Source: Clostridium fallax
GTDB taxonomy: Bacteria > Bacillota > Clostridia > Clostridiales > Clostridiaceae
Reading direction: 5' to 3'
Length of the DNA stretch: 64,000 nt
Assembly: GCF_900129365.1 (NCBI RefSeq)
Contig: NZ_FQVM01000012.1
Span: 1-64,000, forward strand
In this document: one piece after another, positions 35,034-43,873 of the stretch
Numbering within the stretch: the stretch's first letter is position 1
Layout of the letters: the number at the start of each line of letters is the position of its first letter
Program-made: the position numbers and the translations under genes
Notes under the pieces: generated by a model
What the model saw: the letters and a program-made list of their open reading frames with translations, nothing else
Told to the model about the DNA's origin: nothing
Database searches by the model: none

Positions 35034-35555
35034 ATGAAAAAGACATCAAAAATGGTTTATATAGGACTATTAGTAGCACAAGCATTAGTTTTATATATTT
35101 TTGAAGGAATGATTCCAGTACCTTTTGTAACGCCGGGAGCTAAATTAGGTCTTGCAAATTTAGTAACGGTTGTTGCTTTATATACTTTAGAAAGTAAAAG
35201 AGAAGTATTTTTAGTGATACTTTTAAGACTATTATTATCAACTATGTTTGGAGGCAATTTATCTTCTCTTATGTATAGTGCATCAGGAGCAATATTAAGT
35301 TTTATTGCAATGATATTAGTTAAAGAAATAGGTAAAAATAAAGTAAGTATAATAGGGGTTAGTGCTGCAGGATCTGTGTTTCACAATATAGGTCAACTAT
35401 TAATATCATCTTTAATAGTTAAAAATATAGGAGTAATGCTATATTTACCAGTATTGTCTTCTGTGGGAATAATTACTGGTATTTTTATAGGGATAACAGC
35501 TAATTATTTGGTAAAACATCTCTTAAAGCTTCCATACTTTAAAGCTTCTAATTGA
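35034..35555 (+). CDS. Gx transporter family membrane protein (EetB-like, HepS component I-like)
   Basis: A 173-residue membrane protein with about five hydrophobic segments and the family's glycine-rich GAKLGLANLVTVVALY near residues 34-50. It resembles ECF-S-like Gx transporters, sometimes annotated as heptaprenyl diphosphate synthase component I. Paired with a NusG-domain-II protein it matches EetB. I set the start at 35034 after AGAGGTG; the in-frame ATG at 35013 overlaps the previous gene. Its transport substrate, possibly a flavin or quinone precursor, is unproven. Confidence 0.8.
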   Translation: MKKTSKMVYIGLLVAQALVLYIFEGMIPVPFVTPGAKLGLANLVTVVALYTLESKREVFLVILLRLLLSTMFGGNLSSLMYSASGAILSFIAMILVKEIGKNKVSIIGVSAAGSVFHNIGQLLISSLIVKNIGVMLYLPVLSSVGIITGIFIGITANYLVKHLLKLPYFKASN

Positions 35556-35563
35556 TAATAAAA

Positions 35564-35606
35564 GTATAAAGGACTCTAGATTATTATAATCTAGAGTCTT
35601 TTATAC
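35564..35606. terminator. bidirectional terminator overlapping the LysR gene end
   Basis: A stem of about 20 bp with G-U pairs (35564-35583 with 35587-35606) contains the stop codon of the LysR gene on the minus strand, and follows the EetB-like gene on the plus strand. Confidence 0.75.
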
Positions 35607-36483
35607 CTTTTATAATTTTATCTTCTAAGGTATCTATGAGTAGTTTATTATGTTTATAAAAATCTGTTTTATAACATAAATATAGCTCATATTTAAAGGA
35701 AATATTATCTATTAAAATTTCTTTGATTTTATCATTAAGAATATCTGTTATTCCTATCCTTGGTAATAAGCTTATATAAGAAGAATTTTGTAAAGCCTTT
35801 TTTGCAACATCTATTGAATTAGCAATAAAGGCTATGTTTAAGTTTTTAACATTGTAATTTAAATTTTCTAAATAAGTTTTTAAAGGATCTAATAAGTTTT
35901 GATTATCAGAAAGAAGTATAAATTTATTCAAAAATAAAAAATCTATTTTTAGATTTTCAGTTAAATTTAAGTTAGAATTCGATACAAATATAAGCTTATC
36001 TTCTCCAAGTTTTTTACAAATAATATTTGGATTTTTTATATTATTAAAAGACAATGATATATCGCAAAGATTATTTAATAATAAATATTCAATATTATTA
36101 TCATTACAATTTGTTAATTCAAAAGAAAAATTAGGATATTTGAAATTAATATCCATTATTATGGAAGATAAATTATAGCTTATAGATGTAGATGGAGAGC
36201 ATATTATAAATTTATTTTTATTTAATCTTATATTATTAAGATTATCTAGCATTTTATCATAATTTTTTAATATTATTTCACAATATTTAAGTACAATAGT
36301 ACCTTCATCAGTAGGTTCTACACCTTTATTACTTCTCTTTAATAATTTTACACCCAATTCATTTTCAAGCTTTAAAATTTGCTGACTTAGTGCAGATTGA
36401 GATATATGAGATGTAAGTGCTACCTTTGAAATGCTTTTTATAGTTGCAATCTTATAAAAGGATTTTAAGCAATCAATATGCAT
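35584..36483 (-). CDS. LysR-family transcriptional regulator
   Basis: A 299-residue LysR regulator. The N-terminal winged helix-turn-helix (~1-60) has the classic SQSALSQQILKLENELGVKLLKRSNKGVEPTDEG, and the rest is a two-lobed effector domain. It is convergent with the electron-transfer genes and divergent, across ~500 bases, from the radical SAM gene. LysR proteins usually regulate divergent neighbours, so the radical SAM gene is one candidate target. The effector is unknown. AGGAACC is a weak ribosome site, but the start is at the family's normal position. Confidence 0.9.
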   Translation of the reverse strand: MHIDCLKSFYKIATIKSISKVALTSHISQSALSQQILKLENELGVKLLKRSNKGVEPTDEGTIVLKYCEIILKNYDKMLDNLNNIRLNKNKFIICSPSTSISYNLSSIIMDINFKYPNFSFELTNCNDNNIEYLLLNNLCDISLSFNNIKNPNIICKKLGEDKLIFVSNSNLNLTENLKIDFLFLNKFILLSDNQNLLDPLKTYLENLNYNVKNLNIAFIANSIDVAKKALQNSSYISLLPRIGITDILNDKIKEILIDNISFKYELYLCYKTDFYKHNKLLIDTLEDKIIKGIKDSRL

Positions 36484-36979
36484 AGGTTCCTCCCAATTTC
36501 CATAGTTAATATTAATTTATTATAGATTAATAGTACATATTTTGTAAAATAAAAATATAAAACTTAAATAATCATATATTAAAAAAATGTTAATAATATA
36601 GCTTAAAATTTTTTACTACTGGAAAATTTAGACTCATTGGTATAAAATTATATTATAATTATTCAAAAAATTACAATTATTCATACTAAACAGTAGCCTC
36701 TTTCAATATAATAAATGGATTTAAGGATAAGGTTATAGAAAAAGATATATTTTAAATAGCACATATATATAGCTAATATTAGAGAAGTTAATAATTGTAA
36801 TAATTTTAAGAATGGTTACTGTTAGGTTATAGTTAAATCTTATTTTTAATCCTATACCCTTAATATCCAATAAGTTAGCTTTGAATAAAGATAAAGTTCT
36901 TTATTCTTAATAAATTTAAAGGGTTAACATAAATATAATAGGTCAAAAGAATTATAACTATTATAGGGGGGTAGTAAAA
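36484..36979. other. long intergenic region between the LysR and radical SAM genes, no gene seen
   Basis: About 500 AT-rich bases without a credible open frame. I see an 8-bp inverted repeat at 36883-36906 and a TTAATATTAA palindrome near 36508, close to the LysR start and possibly an autoregulatory site. Neither is decisive. The length is unusual for this compact genome and could hide a small RNA, but I find no promoter-terminator pair. Confidence 0.4.
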
Positions 36980-38359
36980 ATGAAATTTGTAGAAAGTTTA
37001 GAGAAATCTGCAAAAGAGGCAACTATGAGAAAAATCTATGACTTAATTGATAAAGACCCAGAGAAAAATGTTGATAGGATATTTTATTTAGCAAAAAAGT
37101 TAGTTACAGATGAAGATTCTAAAAAAGGGGTTGAAGATGTAGAAAGGTATTACCATGAAATGCCTTCTGTGAAGGAATTTATACAAGGAGTATTAAAAAA
37201 TACTAATCCTAATTGTTTAAAGATGTTTTATCAAAATTTTATTGGTAACGCAGTGTGGAATGGAATACCAAAGAGAGCAAAATGGATGGAAAAGGAAGAT
37301 ACTAAAATACCATTTGTTTTGCTTATAAGTCCATCAATGAGATGTAATTTAAGATGTAAAGGTTGTTATGCAGCTACATATCCTAAGGATCAAGGATTAA
37401 AGTATGAAGAGGTAGATAAAATAGTAGGACAAGCAAGGGATTTAGGAATACATTTTATAATAGTATTAGGTGGTGAACCTTTCTTTGTAGACTATATGTG
37501 GAGGATATATGAAAAATATAATGATATAGAGTTTGTTCCCTTTACCAATGGATCATTATTTACAGAGGAAGTTGCTGATAAGTTAGTTAAGTTAGGTAAT
37601 ATAATGCCTATGTTTTCATTAGAAGGATTTGAAAAGGAAACTGATGCTAGAAGAGGAAAAGGAACTTTTAAAAAAGTAATGGAAGGAATGGAACTATTAA
37701 AAAGTAGAGGAATTCCTTTTGGAGTTTCAAGTGCAACCTCAACTCATAATATTGATACAGTAACATCAGATGATTTTATAGATATGTTAATAGAAAAAGG
37801 TTCAAAGATGAGCTGGTATTTTATATATATGCCTGTTGGAGATAAACCAGATGTTAAGGATATGTTAACTCCAAAACAAAGAATTGAACTTGGAAGAAGA
37901 ACAAGAAAAATAAGAACTACTAAGCCATATTTTACAATAGATTTCTTTAATGATGCACCTTACGTAGGGGGATGTATAGCAGGAAAGTTTTATTGTCATA
38001 TAAATTCTAATGGGGATGTGGAACCTTGTATATTTGCGCATATTGCTAAAGATAATGCAAAAGATAAAGATTTAATAGATATATTTAGAGGCCCTTTATT
38101 TAAAGAATTAAGATCAAGACAACCATATAATAAAAATATGTTATTGCCTTGTATGATGATAGATAATCCTGATGTAATAAGAGAAATATCAGAGAAGGTC
38201 AATGCTTACCCAACAGATGAAAGTGGTAAGGCTATGCTAAAGGATGATGATTTCCATGAAAAGTTGGAAAAGCTTGCAAAGGATTTTACACCATATGCTG
38301 AAGAAGCTTGGAAAGAAGACTTTAACTCTAAAGGAAATGATAAATTTTCAAGAGGATAA
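36980..38359 (+). CDS. radical SAM protein with C-terminal SPASM-like cysteines
   Basis: A 459-residue enzyme. The N-terminal ~100 residues are helical. The radical SAM core then begins with LLISPSMRCNLRCKGCYAATYP, carrying the CxxxCxxC cluster motif, and continues with VLGGEPFF (SAM-binding GGE). The C-terminal part has Cys residues at GGCIAGKFYCHINSNGDVEPC and LLPCMM, consistent with an auxiliary Fe-S cluster of SPASM type. Such proteins modify peptides or cofactors. No small precursor peptide gene is visible beside it, so the substrate is open. The ribosome site is GGGGGG. Confidence 0.82.
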   Translation: MKFVESLEKSAKEATMRKIYDLIDKDPEKNVDRIFYLAKKLVTDEDSKKGVEDVERYYHEMPSVKEFIQGVLKNTNPNCLKMFYQNFIGNAVWNGIPKRAKWMEKEDTKIPFVLLISPSMRCNLRCKGCYAATYPKDQGLKYEEVDKIVGQARDLGIHFIIVLGGEPFFVDYMWRIYEKYNDIEFVPFTNGSLFTEEVADKLVKLGNIMPMFSLEGFEKETDARRGKGTFKKVMEGMELLKSRGIPFGVSSATSTHNIDTVTSDDFIDMLIEKGSKMSWYFIYMPVGDKPDVKDMLTPKQRIELGRRTRKIRTTKPYFTIDFFNDAPYVGGCIAGKFYCHINSNGDVEPCIFAHIAKDNAKDKDLIDIFRGPLFKELRSRQPYNKNMLLPCMMIDNPDVIREISEKVNAYPTDESGKAMLKDDDFHEKLEKLAKDFTPYAEEAWKEDFNSKGNDKFSRG

Positions 38360-38387
38360 TATACATAAAGAATATAACTTATTATAT

Positions 38388-38418
38388 AGGATAGGCTATA
38401 AGCCTATCCTATATTTTT
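38388..38418 (+). terminator. intrinsic terminator after the radical SAM gene
   Basis: A perfect 10-bp stem (38388-38397 with 38401-38410) with a 3-base loop and T-rich tail. Confidence 0.85.
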
Positions 38419-38470
38419 TGCTAATATGATATAATAAATAACTAAGTATAGAAATTATAGGAGTGATATA

Positions 38471-39658
38471 TTGATTAAAAAATTTAGCATAGTAATGATT
38501 ACTATCTTTGTCTTATTTGCTGCATTAGGATGTAATGGTTATGATAAAAATAAAAGATTAATCGGAGAATATACAATTTGTTCTTATGGAAATTATAGTA
38601 AGTTTTTAAAAGAAAGAGCTCAAATATTTTGTGAAAATAATCCTAGGGTGAAAATAGAAATAAAGGATACGGACAAAGAAAGTTATTTAAAAGAAATAAC
38701 AAATAATATAAATAATGGGCAAGTGAATTACGATGGATTAACTTTAAAAGGATATGAAATTTTAAATTTAAGAGAAAAAAATAAAGAGGTTTTTTCTAAT
38801 TTATCTGAACTTTATAATGGTGATGATAATAGTATTTATGGATGGAGAAAAAGTGAATGTAAATTTGATGATGGGTATTATGGATATCCATTAGATACAA
38901 ATCCTATAATTGTTTACTATAACAAAGATATTTTTAATAAATATGGTATAGACCCTCAAGATATAGTAACTTGGAATGACTATTTAAATAAGGGAAAGGA
39001 GATATTAGAAAAATCAAAGGGAGAATCCAATATGCTTTATGTTCCTGAAGATAAAAAGAGAGATTTTATATCAACATTAATGTATCAAATTAATATAGGA
39101 CAAGAAGCTAATGAAGAAAAGAAAGAAAAAGTAAGGAAAATAACAGAATTAATAAAAACATTAGGTGATGAAAAGTTAGTAACTAATAAAGAAGATATAA
39201 ATAATACCGCAACTATAATAAGTTCTCCAGAATTTTATATAAAAATAAAAGATCAGTACTCAGGTGTTAATTGGGATTATATGACTTTACCAGCTTTTGA
39301 GCCTGGTGGTAATAGATTTGTAAATTTAGAAGGTGTAAATTTTGTTTCAATTAATAATAAAAAAAATAATGAGCCATTAAAAGAATTTTTTAAATTCTGT
39401 ACAAATAATAAAGTGGTATTACTTGAGAGTATGTTTAAGTATGGTATTTTTCCAGCAAATACTCAATGTTATAAACATTCAATAATTGAAAATAGAGAAG
39501 AACTTTTAGGGTATAGAAAGCTTTGGCAAAGTTTTGCTAATATTACATCAAGTATAAATAAAAAGCAAAACTTTCAGGAGAATCTAACCAATAAAGATGA
39601 AAATTATAAAACTCTTATTACTTTATTAGAGGAAGAAATAAATAAAGAATCTACTTAA
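38471..39658 (+). CDS. orphan extracellular solute-binding lipoprotein
   Basis: A 395-residue lipoprotein with lipobox AALGC (lipidated Cys at residue 21). The fold resembles family 1 sugar-binding proteins: a WNDYLNKGKEIL segment, YPLDTNPIIVYYNKDIFNKYGIDP, and VNLEGVNFVSINN before a C-terminal helical region. The start is TTG 38471 after AGGAGTG. No ABC permease or ATPase gene is nearby, so it is an orphan. It may serve a distant transporter or act as a sensor. The ligand is unknown. Confidence 0.8.
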   Translation: MIKKFSIVMITIFVLFAALGCNGYDKNKRLIGEYTICSYGNYSKFLKERAQIFCENNPRVKIEIKDTDKESYLKEITNNINNGQVNYDGLTLKGYEILNLREKNKEVFSNLSELYNGDDNSIYGWRKSECKFDDGYYGYPLDTNPIIVYYNKDIFNKYGIDPQDIVTWNDYLNKGKEILEKSKGESNMLYVPEDKKRDFISTLMYQINIGQEANEEKKEKVRKITELIKTLGDEKLVTNKEDINNTATIISSPEFYIKIKDQYSGVNWDYMTLPAFEPGGNRFVNLEGVNFVSINNKKNNEPLKEFFKFCTNNKVVLLESMFKYGIFPANTQCYKHSIIENREELLGYRKLWQSFANITSSINKKQNFQENLTNKDENYKTLITLLEEEINKEST

Positions 39659-39680
39659 GAAAAATATTATATTATTTAAT

Positions 39681-39735
39681 GAGAGGTATTTTCAAAATTA
39701 ATTTAAAATAACTTTGAAAATACCTCTCCTTTTAA
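39681..39735. terminator. bidirectional terminator between convergent genes
   Basis: A perfect 16-bp stem (39681-39696 with 39713-39728) followed by T-rich sequence, between the solute-binding protein gene and a glycosyltransferase gene. Confidence 0.82.
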
Positions 39736-39750
39736 TATATTTATATTTTT

Positions 39751-40869
39751 TTATTTTAATATATTTTTATAAACTGACAATGTATTTTCAGCAGTTTTAT
39801 CCCAAGAAAAATCTTTACTTCTTTTATATCCTTTTTCAGCGATAAAGTTTCTAAAATCTTCATTATTTATAATAGTTTCTATAGCTTCACTTAATGAATC
39901 CTCTTTAGAAGGATCTATTAAAATTCCACAATCTTTAACCACTTCTGGGATAGATGTAACGTTAGATGTTATTACTGGTATTTTACAGCTCATAGCTTCT
40001 AAGGGTGGTAATCCAAATCCTTCATAATAAGAGGGATATATAAAACCTTCTGAACCGTTATAAAGTATAGGTAAGTATTCATCTTCGATAAATCCTGTAA
40101 GTATAACTTTGTCTTTTAAATCTAAACTGTTTATTAAATCTATTATAGATTTAGCATCATCTTTTAGTGAACCCGCTATAACTAAAGAGATTTTTTTATT
40201 AAGAGATTTTAAAGAATTTTTAAATCCTTTTATTAAACCACAAACATTTTTTCTAGCACTAAAACCTCCTATGTATAGCAAATAAGGTGTTGAGAAGTTA
40301 TATTTTTTTTGTATATCTAATCTACAGATATCCTTATCTAAAGGAATAAATTTTTTATCAGCTGCTAGAGGTGTAACGAATATTTTATCCTTAGGGAAAT
40401 TAGGAAAAAACTTTATTATATCTTTTTTTGAATACTCTGATACAGTTATTATAGCTGAAGAATTTTCAATAATTTTAGGCATAAAATCTAAGAACTTTTT
40501 TAAATATCCTTTTCCTACTGTTTCTGGAAGAATATAAGGAATTAAATCATGAATAGTAACAATCTTTTTACAATCTATATTATTAGATAATCCTATACCG
40601 TTTTGAGGAATATGATATAAATCTATATTATTTTCTTTTATAAAACTAGGTATATAATTATTTTCAAAAAAACGTTGATGTCTATTTGAAGCTAGGTATA
40701 TAGAAGTATTATCTCTTTTAAATTTATTATAATTTTCTCCAGACCAAAAAATATTATAGAAATTCTTTGTATCCTTATCTATAATTCTTTTAAATACGTT
40801 AAAAGTATAAGTTCCTATACCGGTACCTCTATACCAATTAATGCCTCTTCCATCTAAGGCTACTTTCAT
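39751..40869 (-). CDS. GT4-family glycosyltransferase, CotSA-like (module A)
   Basis: A 372-residue GT-B glycosyltransferase. It begins VALDGRGINWYRGTGIGTY and has PYLLYIGGFSARKNVCGLI, PSYYEGFGLPPLEAMSC (donor-binding EGFGLPPLE) and ITSNVTSIPEV. It is closely similar to the enzyme at 43874-45001. In Bacillus the cotSA gene, encoding a GT4 protein, sits beside the kinase-like cotS in a spore-coat locus. Here the gene is divergent from a CotS-type gene, the same pairing. It likely glycosylates a spore surface component; the sugar is unknown. Confidence 0.85.
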   Translation of the reverse strand: MKVALDGRGINWYRGTGIGTYTFNVFKRIIDKDTKNFYNIFWSGENYNKFKRDNTSIYLASNRHQRFFENNYIPSFIKENNIDLYHIPQNGIGLSNNIDCKKIVTIHDLIPYILPETVGKGYLKKFLDFMPKIIENSSAIITVSEYSKKDIIKFFPNFPKDKIFVTPLAADKKFIPLDKDICRLDIQKKYNFSTPYLLYIGGFSARKNVCGLIKGFKNSLKSLNKKISLVIAGSLKDDAKSIIDLINSLDLKDKVILTGFIEDEYLPILYNGSEGFIYPSYYEGFGLPPLEAMSCKIPVITSNVTSIPEVVKDCGILIDPSKEDSLSEAIETIINNEDFRNFIAEKGYKRSKDFSWDKTAENTLSVYKNILK

Positions 40870-40937
40870 TAAAAATTCACTCCTAAAAAATTATATATAT
40901 ATTATTAATATTAAAATCTATATGAAATTGTGAATGT

Positions 40938-40966
40938 AACAGTAATACATTATTCAACATATAATA
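40938..40966 (+). promoter_or_regulatory. sigma-K-like promoter of the first CotS-type gene
   Basis: AACA (40938-40941), a 16-base spacer and CATATAATA (40958-40966) match the mother-cell sigma-K pattern mACm-N16-CATAnnnTA at every defined position. The GTG start follows 28 bases later. This supports late mother-cell expression. Confidence 0.6.
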
Positions 40967-40994
40967 AAATGAATAAATAGATGGAGGGTAGATA

Positions 40995-42002
40995 GTGGAA
41001 GACGTACTTTATCTAGTGGAAAATAATTACAATATACGAATCTTAGACAGTAAACCTATGAAAAATATATATAAATTAAGAGATGATAAAGGTGAGGAAT
41101 ATTGTTTGAAAGTTATTAAATACAATTATCCTCATTTTTATTTTATTTTATCTGCTATTTTACATCTTCAAAAAAGAGGATTTCAAAAAATACCTAAAAT
41201 AATGAAAACAATTAATGAAGAATATTTTATAAGAATAAATGATAAATTTGCTTATCTAATGCCTTGGATAGATTCAAGAGAAAGTAATTACGATAATCCT
41301 ATAGATTTATATAGGGCAGCTAAAAAACTTGGCGAGTTTCATAAATTTAGTAGTAATTTTATAATAAATAAAGATATGAATCCTAGAATTGGATGGTTTA
41401 CTTGGATTAATACTTTTAGGGTTAGAGGAGAGGAAATTTTAGATTTTGAGAAAAGAGCTCATCAAAAGATTTTCAAGTCTGATTTTGATAAATTATTTTT
41501 ATCTATGATTCCAAGAGAGATAAATTCAATAAATAAAACTTTAGAAAATTTAAAAAATAATAATTATTATGAAGTTATGAATAAAGAAGTTACTAAACTG
41601 AACTTTTGTCATCATGATTATGCTTATCATAATGTTTTGGTGGATAAAAATGATGAAATAAATATTATTGATTTTGATTATTGTATTTTAGACACTCATA
41701 TACATGATTTAAGTTCTTTAATGATAAGAGCTATGAAGGATGGAAAATGGGATTTAAAAAAAGCAAATTTAATAATAGAAGGATACTTAAAAGCAGGATG
41801 GCTTACTAATGAAGAAATACCTTTAATGTCTGCATTTATGGAATTTTCTCAAGGATTTTGGCAAGTAGGTCTTCAATATTATTGGGAGAGGCAACCATGG
41901 GAAGAAGAAAATTTTATGAGAAGACTTATTAAATATAAAGAAGATATTGAATATAGACAAGAATTTGTGGAAGAATTTAAGCATTTTAAGGTGGTGAAAT
42001 GA
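40995..42002 (+). CDS. CotS-family spore coat kinase-like protein (module A)
   Basis: A 335-residue protein of the CotS/aminoglycoside-phosphotransferase fold. It has an N-lobe Lys in EEYCLKVIKY, the catalytic loop FCHHDYAYHN (Asp and Asn present) and the metal-binding IIDFDYC. It thus looks competent as a kinase. CotS-family proteins are spore-coat components in Bacillus and clostridia; their substrate is not established. The start is GTG 40995 after GGAGGG. It is the first of a three-gene run and is divergent from a glycosyltransferase. Confidence 0.85.
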   Translation: MEDVLYLVENNYNIRILDSKPMKNIYKLRDDKGEEYCLKVIKYNYPHFYFILSAILHLQKRGFQKIPKIMKTINEEYFIRINDKFAYLMPWIDSRESNYDNPIDLYRAAKKLGEFHKFSSNFIINKDMNPRIGWFTWINTFRVRGEEILDFEKRAHQKIFKSDFDKLFLSMIPREINSINKTLENLKNNNYYEVMNKEVTKLNFCHHDYAYHNVLVDKNDEINIIDFDYCILDTHIHDLSSLMIRAMKDGKWDLKKANLIIEGYLKAGWLTNEEIPLMSAFMEFSQGFWQVGLQYYWERQPWEEENFMRRLIKYKEDIEYRQEFVEEFKHFKVVK

Positions 42003-42003
42003 T

Positions 42004-42741
42004 GTGATAATTGAAAATTTTTTTAGAAAAAAAGATATTTATTTAATCAAAAATAATGGGGTAAGAGGGAACTTAATAAAGGATTGTAATATAGAAGATT
42101 ATTTAGATATATTAAATGATTTTCATAAAAGGTTAAGAGAAGAAGATGAGATATTATCTTTAAGTATAGGAAGTACAATAGGTAAGTATTATGAGTGGTG
42201 TAATGTAATGATAAGAAGAATAAAAAGAGAACATAAAAATATATTATATAAAAAGGATTTAAATAGAATAGAAGAAATGTACTTAGAGATATTTCCTAAA
42301 GTTATAGAAGTTGCTGAAGGAGCTATAAAATCTATTAATTATTCTGATTATATAGAAATAATAAAAAGGGCTATGAGAAGAAATGAACTGATTTTAGGGA
42401 ATTGTAGTTTAGATAACATATATAAGATAAACAATAAAATATATATAAGGGATATAGAATCAATTTCTTTTAATAGTTTAGAGGAAGACTTAATTTTACT
42501 TATAAATAAATTAAAGAAAAAGAAAATAAATTATAATTTAGATAATTTAATAAATGATTATATAATAAAAGAAAATTTAAATAGTATTAGTAAAAATTAT
42601 ATTAAAGCAATGACTGTATATCCTTCAGAATCTATGAAAGTATTTGAAAAAATAAGACAGGGTAGAAAAAAATGGACTGAAGATGAAAGTATAAAAAAGA
42701 TTAAGGCTTCCTTAAAGAAAGATAATATTTCAGGTGTTTAA
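42004..42741 (+). CDS. degenerate CotS-like protein (predicted pseudokinase)
   Basis: A 245-residue protein between two CotS-type kinases. Its C-terminal half aligns with theirs: ELILGNCSLDNIYKINNKIYIRDIESIS corresponds to the catalytic loop plus the DFD motif. The catalytic HxD is lost (NCS), the loop Asn is kept, and DFD has become DIE. The N-lobe is also shortened and lacks the ATP-anchoring Lys. It is probably a non-catalytic partner of a neighbouring kinase. It starts with GTG 42004 one base after the upstream stop, with AGGTGG as site. Confidence 0.68.
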   Translation: MIIENFFRKKDIYLIKNNGVRGNLIKDCNIEDYLDILNDFHKRLREEDEILSLSIGSTIGKYYEWCNVMIRRIKREHKNILYKKDLNRIEEMYLEIFPKVIEVAEGAIKSINYSDYIEIIKRAMRRNELILGNCSLDNIYKINNKIYIRDIESISFNSLEEDLILLINKLKKKKINYNLDNLINDYIIKENLNSISKNYIKAMTVYPSESMKVFEKIRQGRKKWTEDESIKKIKASLKKDNISGV

Positions 42742-42758
42742 TATAAGGAGGAGATATA

Positions 42759-43799
42759 TTGTTAAGGGTTAAATATGGAGATAAGAGATATCTTTGTGAA
42801 TATGATCTAAATACAGATTTATTTAAGGAATTTAATATAGAAGTTAAGGATTTAGTTCCAGTGAGAAGTGTTTATGTACTTCAAACTAATAAAGGAAAAA
42901 AAATATTGAAAAAACTTAATTATGGAAGTAAAAGATTAAATTTTATTTGTTGTGCTTTAGATTTTATAGAAAAAAGTTATAAAAACATAATGAAAATAAA
43001 TAAAAATATAAATGATGAAAACTTTGTTTGTAGAAATGGTAGTAGATATATACTTATTGATTTAATAGAGGGAAGAGAATGTACTACTTCAAATCCCGTT
43101 GATATAGAGGCTTCATCAAAGGCTCTAGCTAATCTTCATAATAGTTCTATAGGATTCTTTGATATGATAAAGGGAAATGAAGATTTTAAGGATTATATAG
43201 ATATCTATAATTTAGAAGTTAATTTAAAAGAATCATTAAAAGATTTAAATGATTTTAAAAAGCAAGTTAGTAGATATAGCTATAAAAATGAATTTGATAA
43301 TCTTTTTTATGAAAATGTTGATTATTATATAGATGAGATAAACTATTGTATTGATTATTTAAAAATTATAGATATAAATAAAATAGTAAATGATAATAAG
43401 AAAATAGTTCTTTGCCATAATGACTTAGCTCATCATAATATTTTAATTAGACAAGATGAAGTATATTTTATAGATTTTGATTATTGTAAAGTTGATTTTA
43501 GAGTTAAAGATCTTAGCAATATGATAATAAAAAGTATAAAAAACTATGATTATGATTATGAAAAATTTTATAATATATTAAGTAGCTATGAAAGTATTAA
43601 TAAGTTAAATAAAGAAGAATATAAATTATTATATTTACTTATGAGATATCCAAAAGATTTTTATATGGCAGCAAAAAATTATTATTTAAAAGAAAAAAAT
43701 TGGGAGGAAGAAGTTTATTATTGGAGATTTTTTAATAAAGTACAGCATAAAGAAAGTAGAAAAGAATTCTTAGACAGATTTTTCTATGAATATATATAA
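42759..43799 (+). CDS. CotS-family spore coat kinase-like protein
   Basis: A 346-residue CotS-type protein. The N-lobe has GKKILKKLNYGSKRL, then come IDLIEGRECTTSNP, the catalytic loop LCHNDLAHHN and the metal-binding FIDFDYC. All key residues are present. It is most similar to the product at 45107 (shared LNYG and EGREC / DGRECD segments). The start is TTG 42759 after AGGAGGAG. It is third in the run with the first CotS gene and the pseudokinase, ended by a terminator. Confidence 0.83.
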   Translation: MLRVKYGDKRYLCEYDLNTDLFKEFNIEVKDLVPVRSVYVLQTNKGKKILKKLNYGSKRLNFICCALDFIEKSYKNIMKINKNINDENFVCRNGSRYILIDLIEGRECTTSNPVDIEASSKALANLHNSSIGFFDMIKGNEDFKDYIDIYNLEVNLKESLKDLNDFKKQVSRYSYKNEFDNLFYENVDYYIDEINYCIDYLKIIDINKIVNDNKKIVLCHNDLAHHNILIRQDEVYFIDFDYCKVDFRVKDLSNMIIKSIKNYDYDYEKFYNILSSYESINKLNKEEYKLLYLLMRYPKDFYMAAKNYYLKEKNWEEEVYYWRFFNKVQHKESRKEFLDRFFYEYI

Positions 43800-43840
43800 T
43801 ATACAAAATTGTAAATATATAATAAGAAGGGCTATAATAA

Positions 43841-43872
43841 AAGGTATAAGATTTAATCTTATACCTTTTTTT
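43841..43872. terminator. bidirectional terminator between convergent genes
   Basis: A perfect 12-bp stem (43841-43852 with 43856-43867) with a 3-base loop and T7. Confidence 0.85.
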
Positions 43873-43873
43873 A

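Noticed and set aside
36650..36690. PerR-box-like AT palindrome in the LysR/radical SAM gap
   Set aside because: The match is partial and such TATAATTAT runs are common by chance in this base composition.
38244..38429. Small plus-strand frame overlapping the end of the radical SAM gene
   Set aside because: It is an alternative frame within coding sequence and runs through the terminator; no independent ribosome site.
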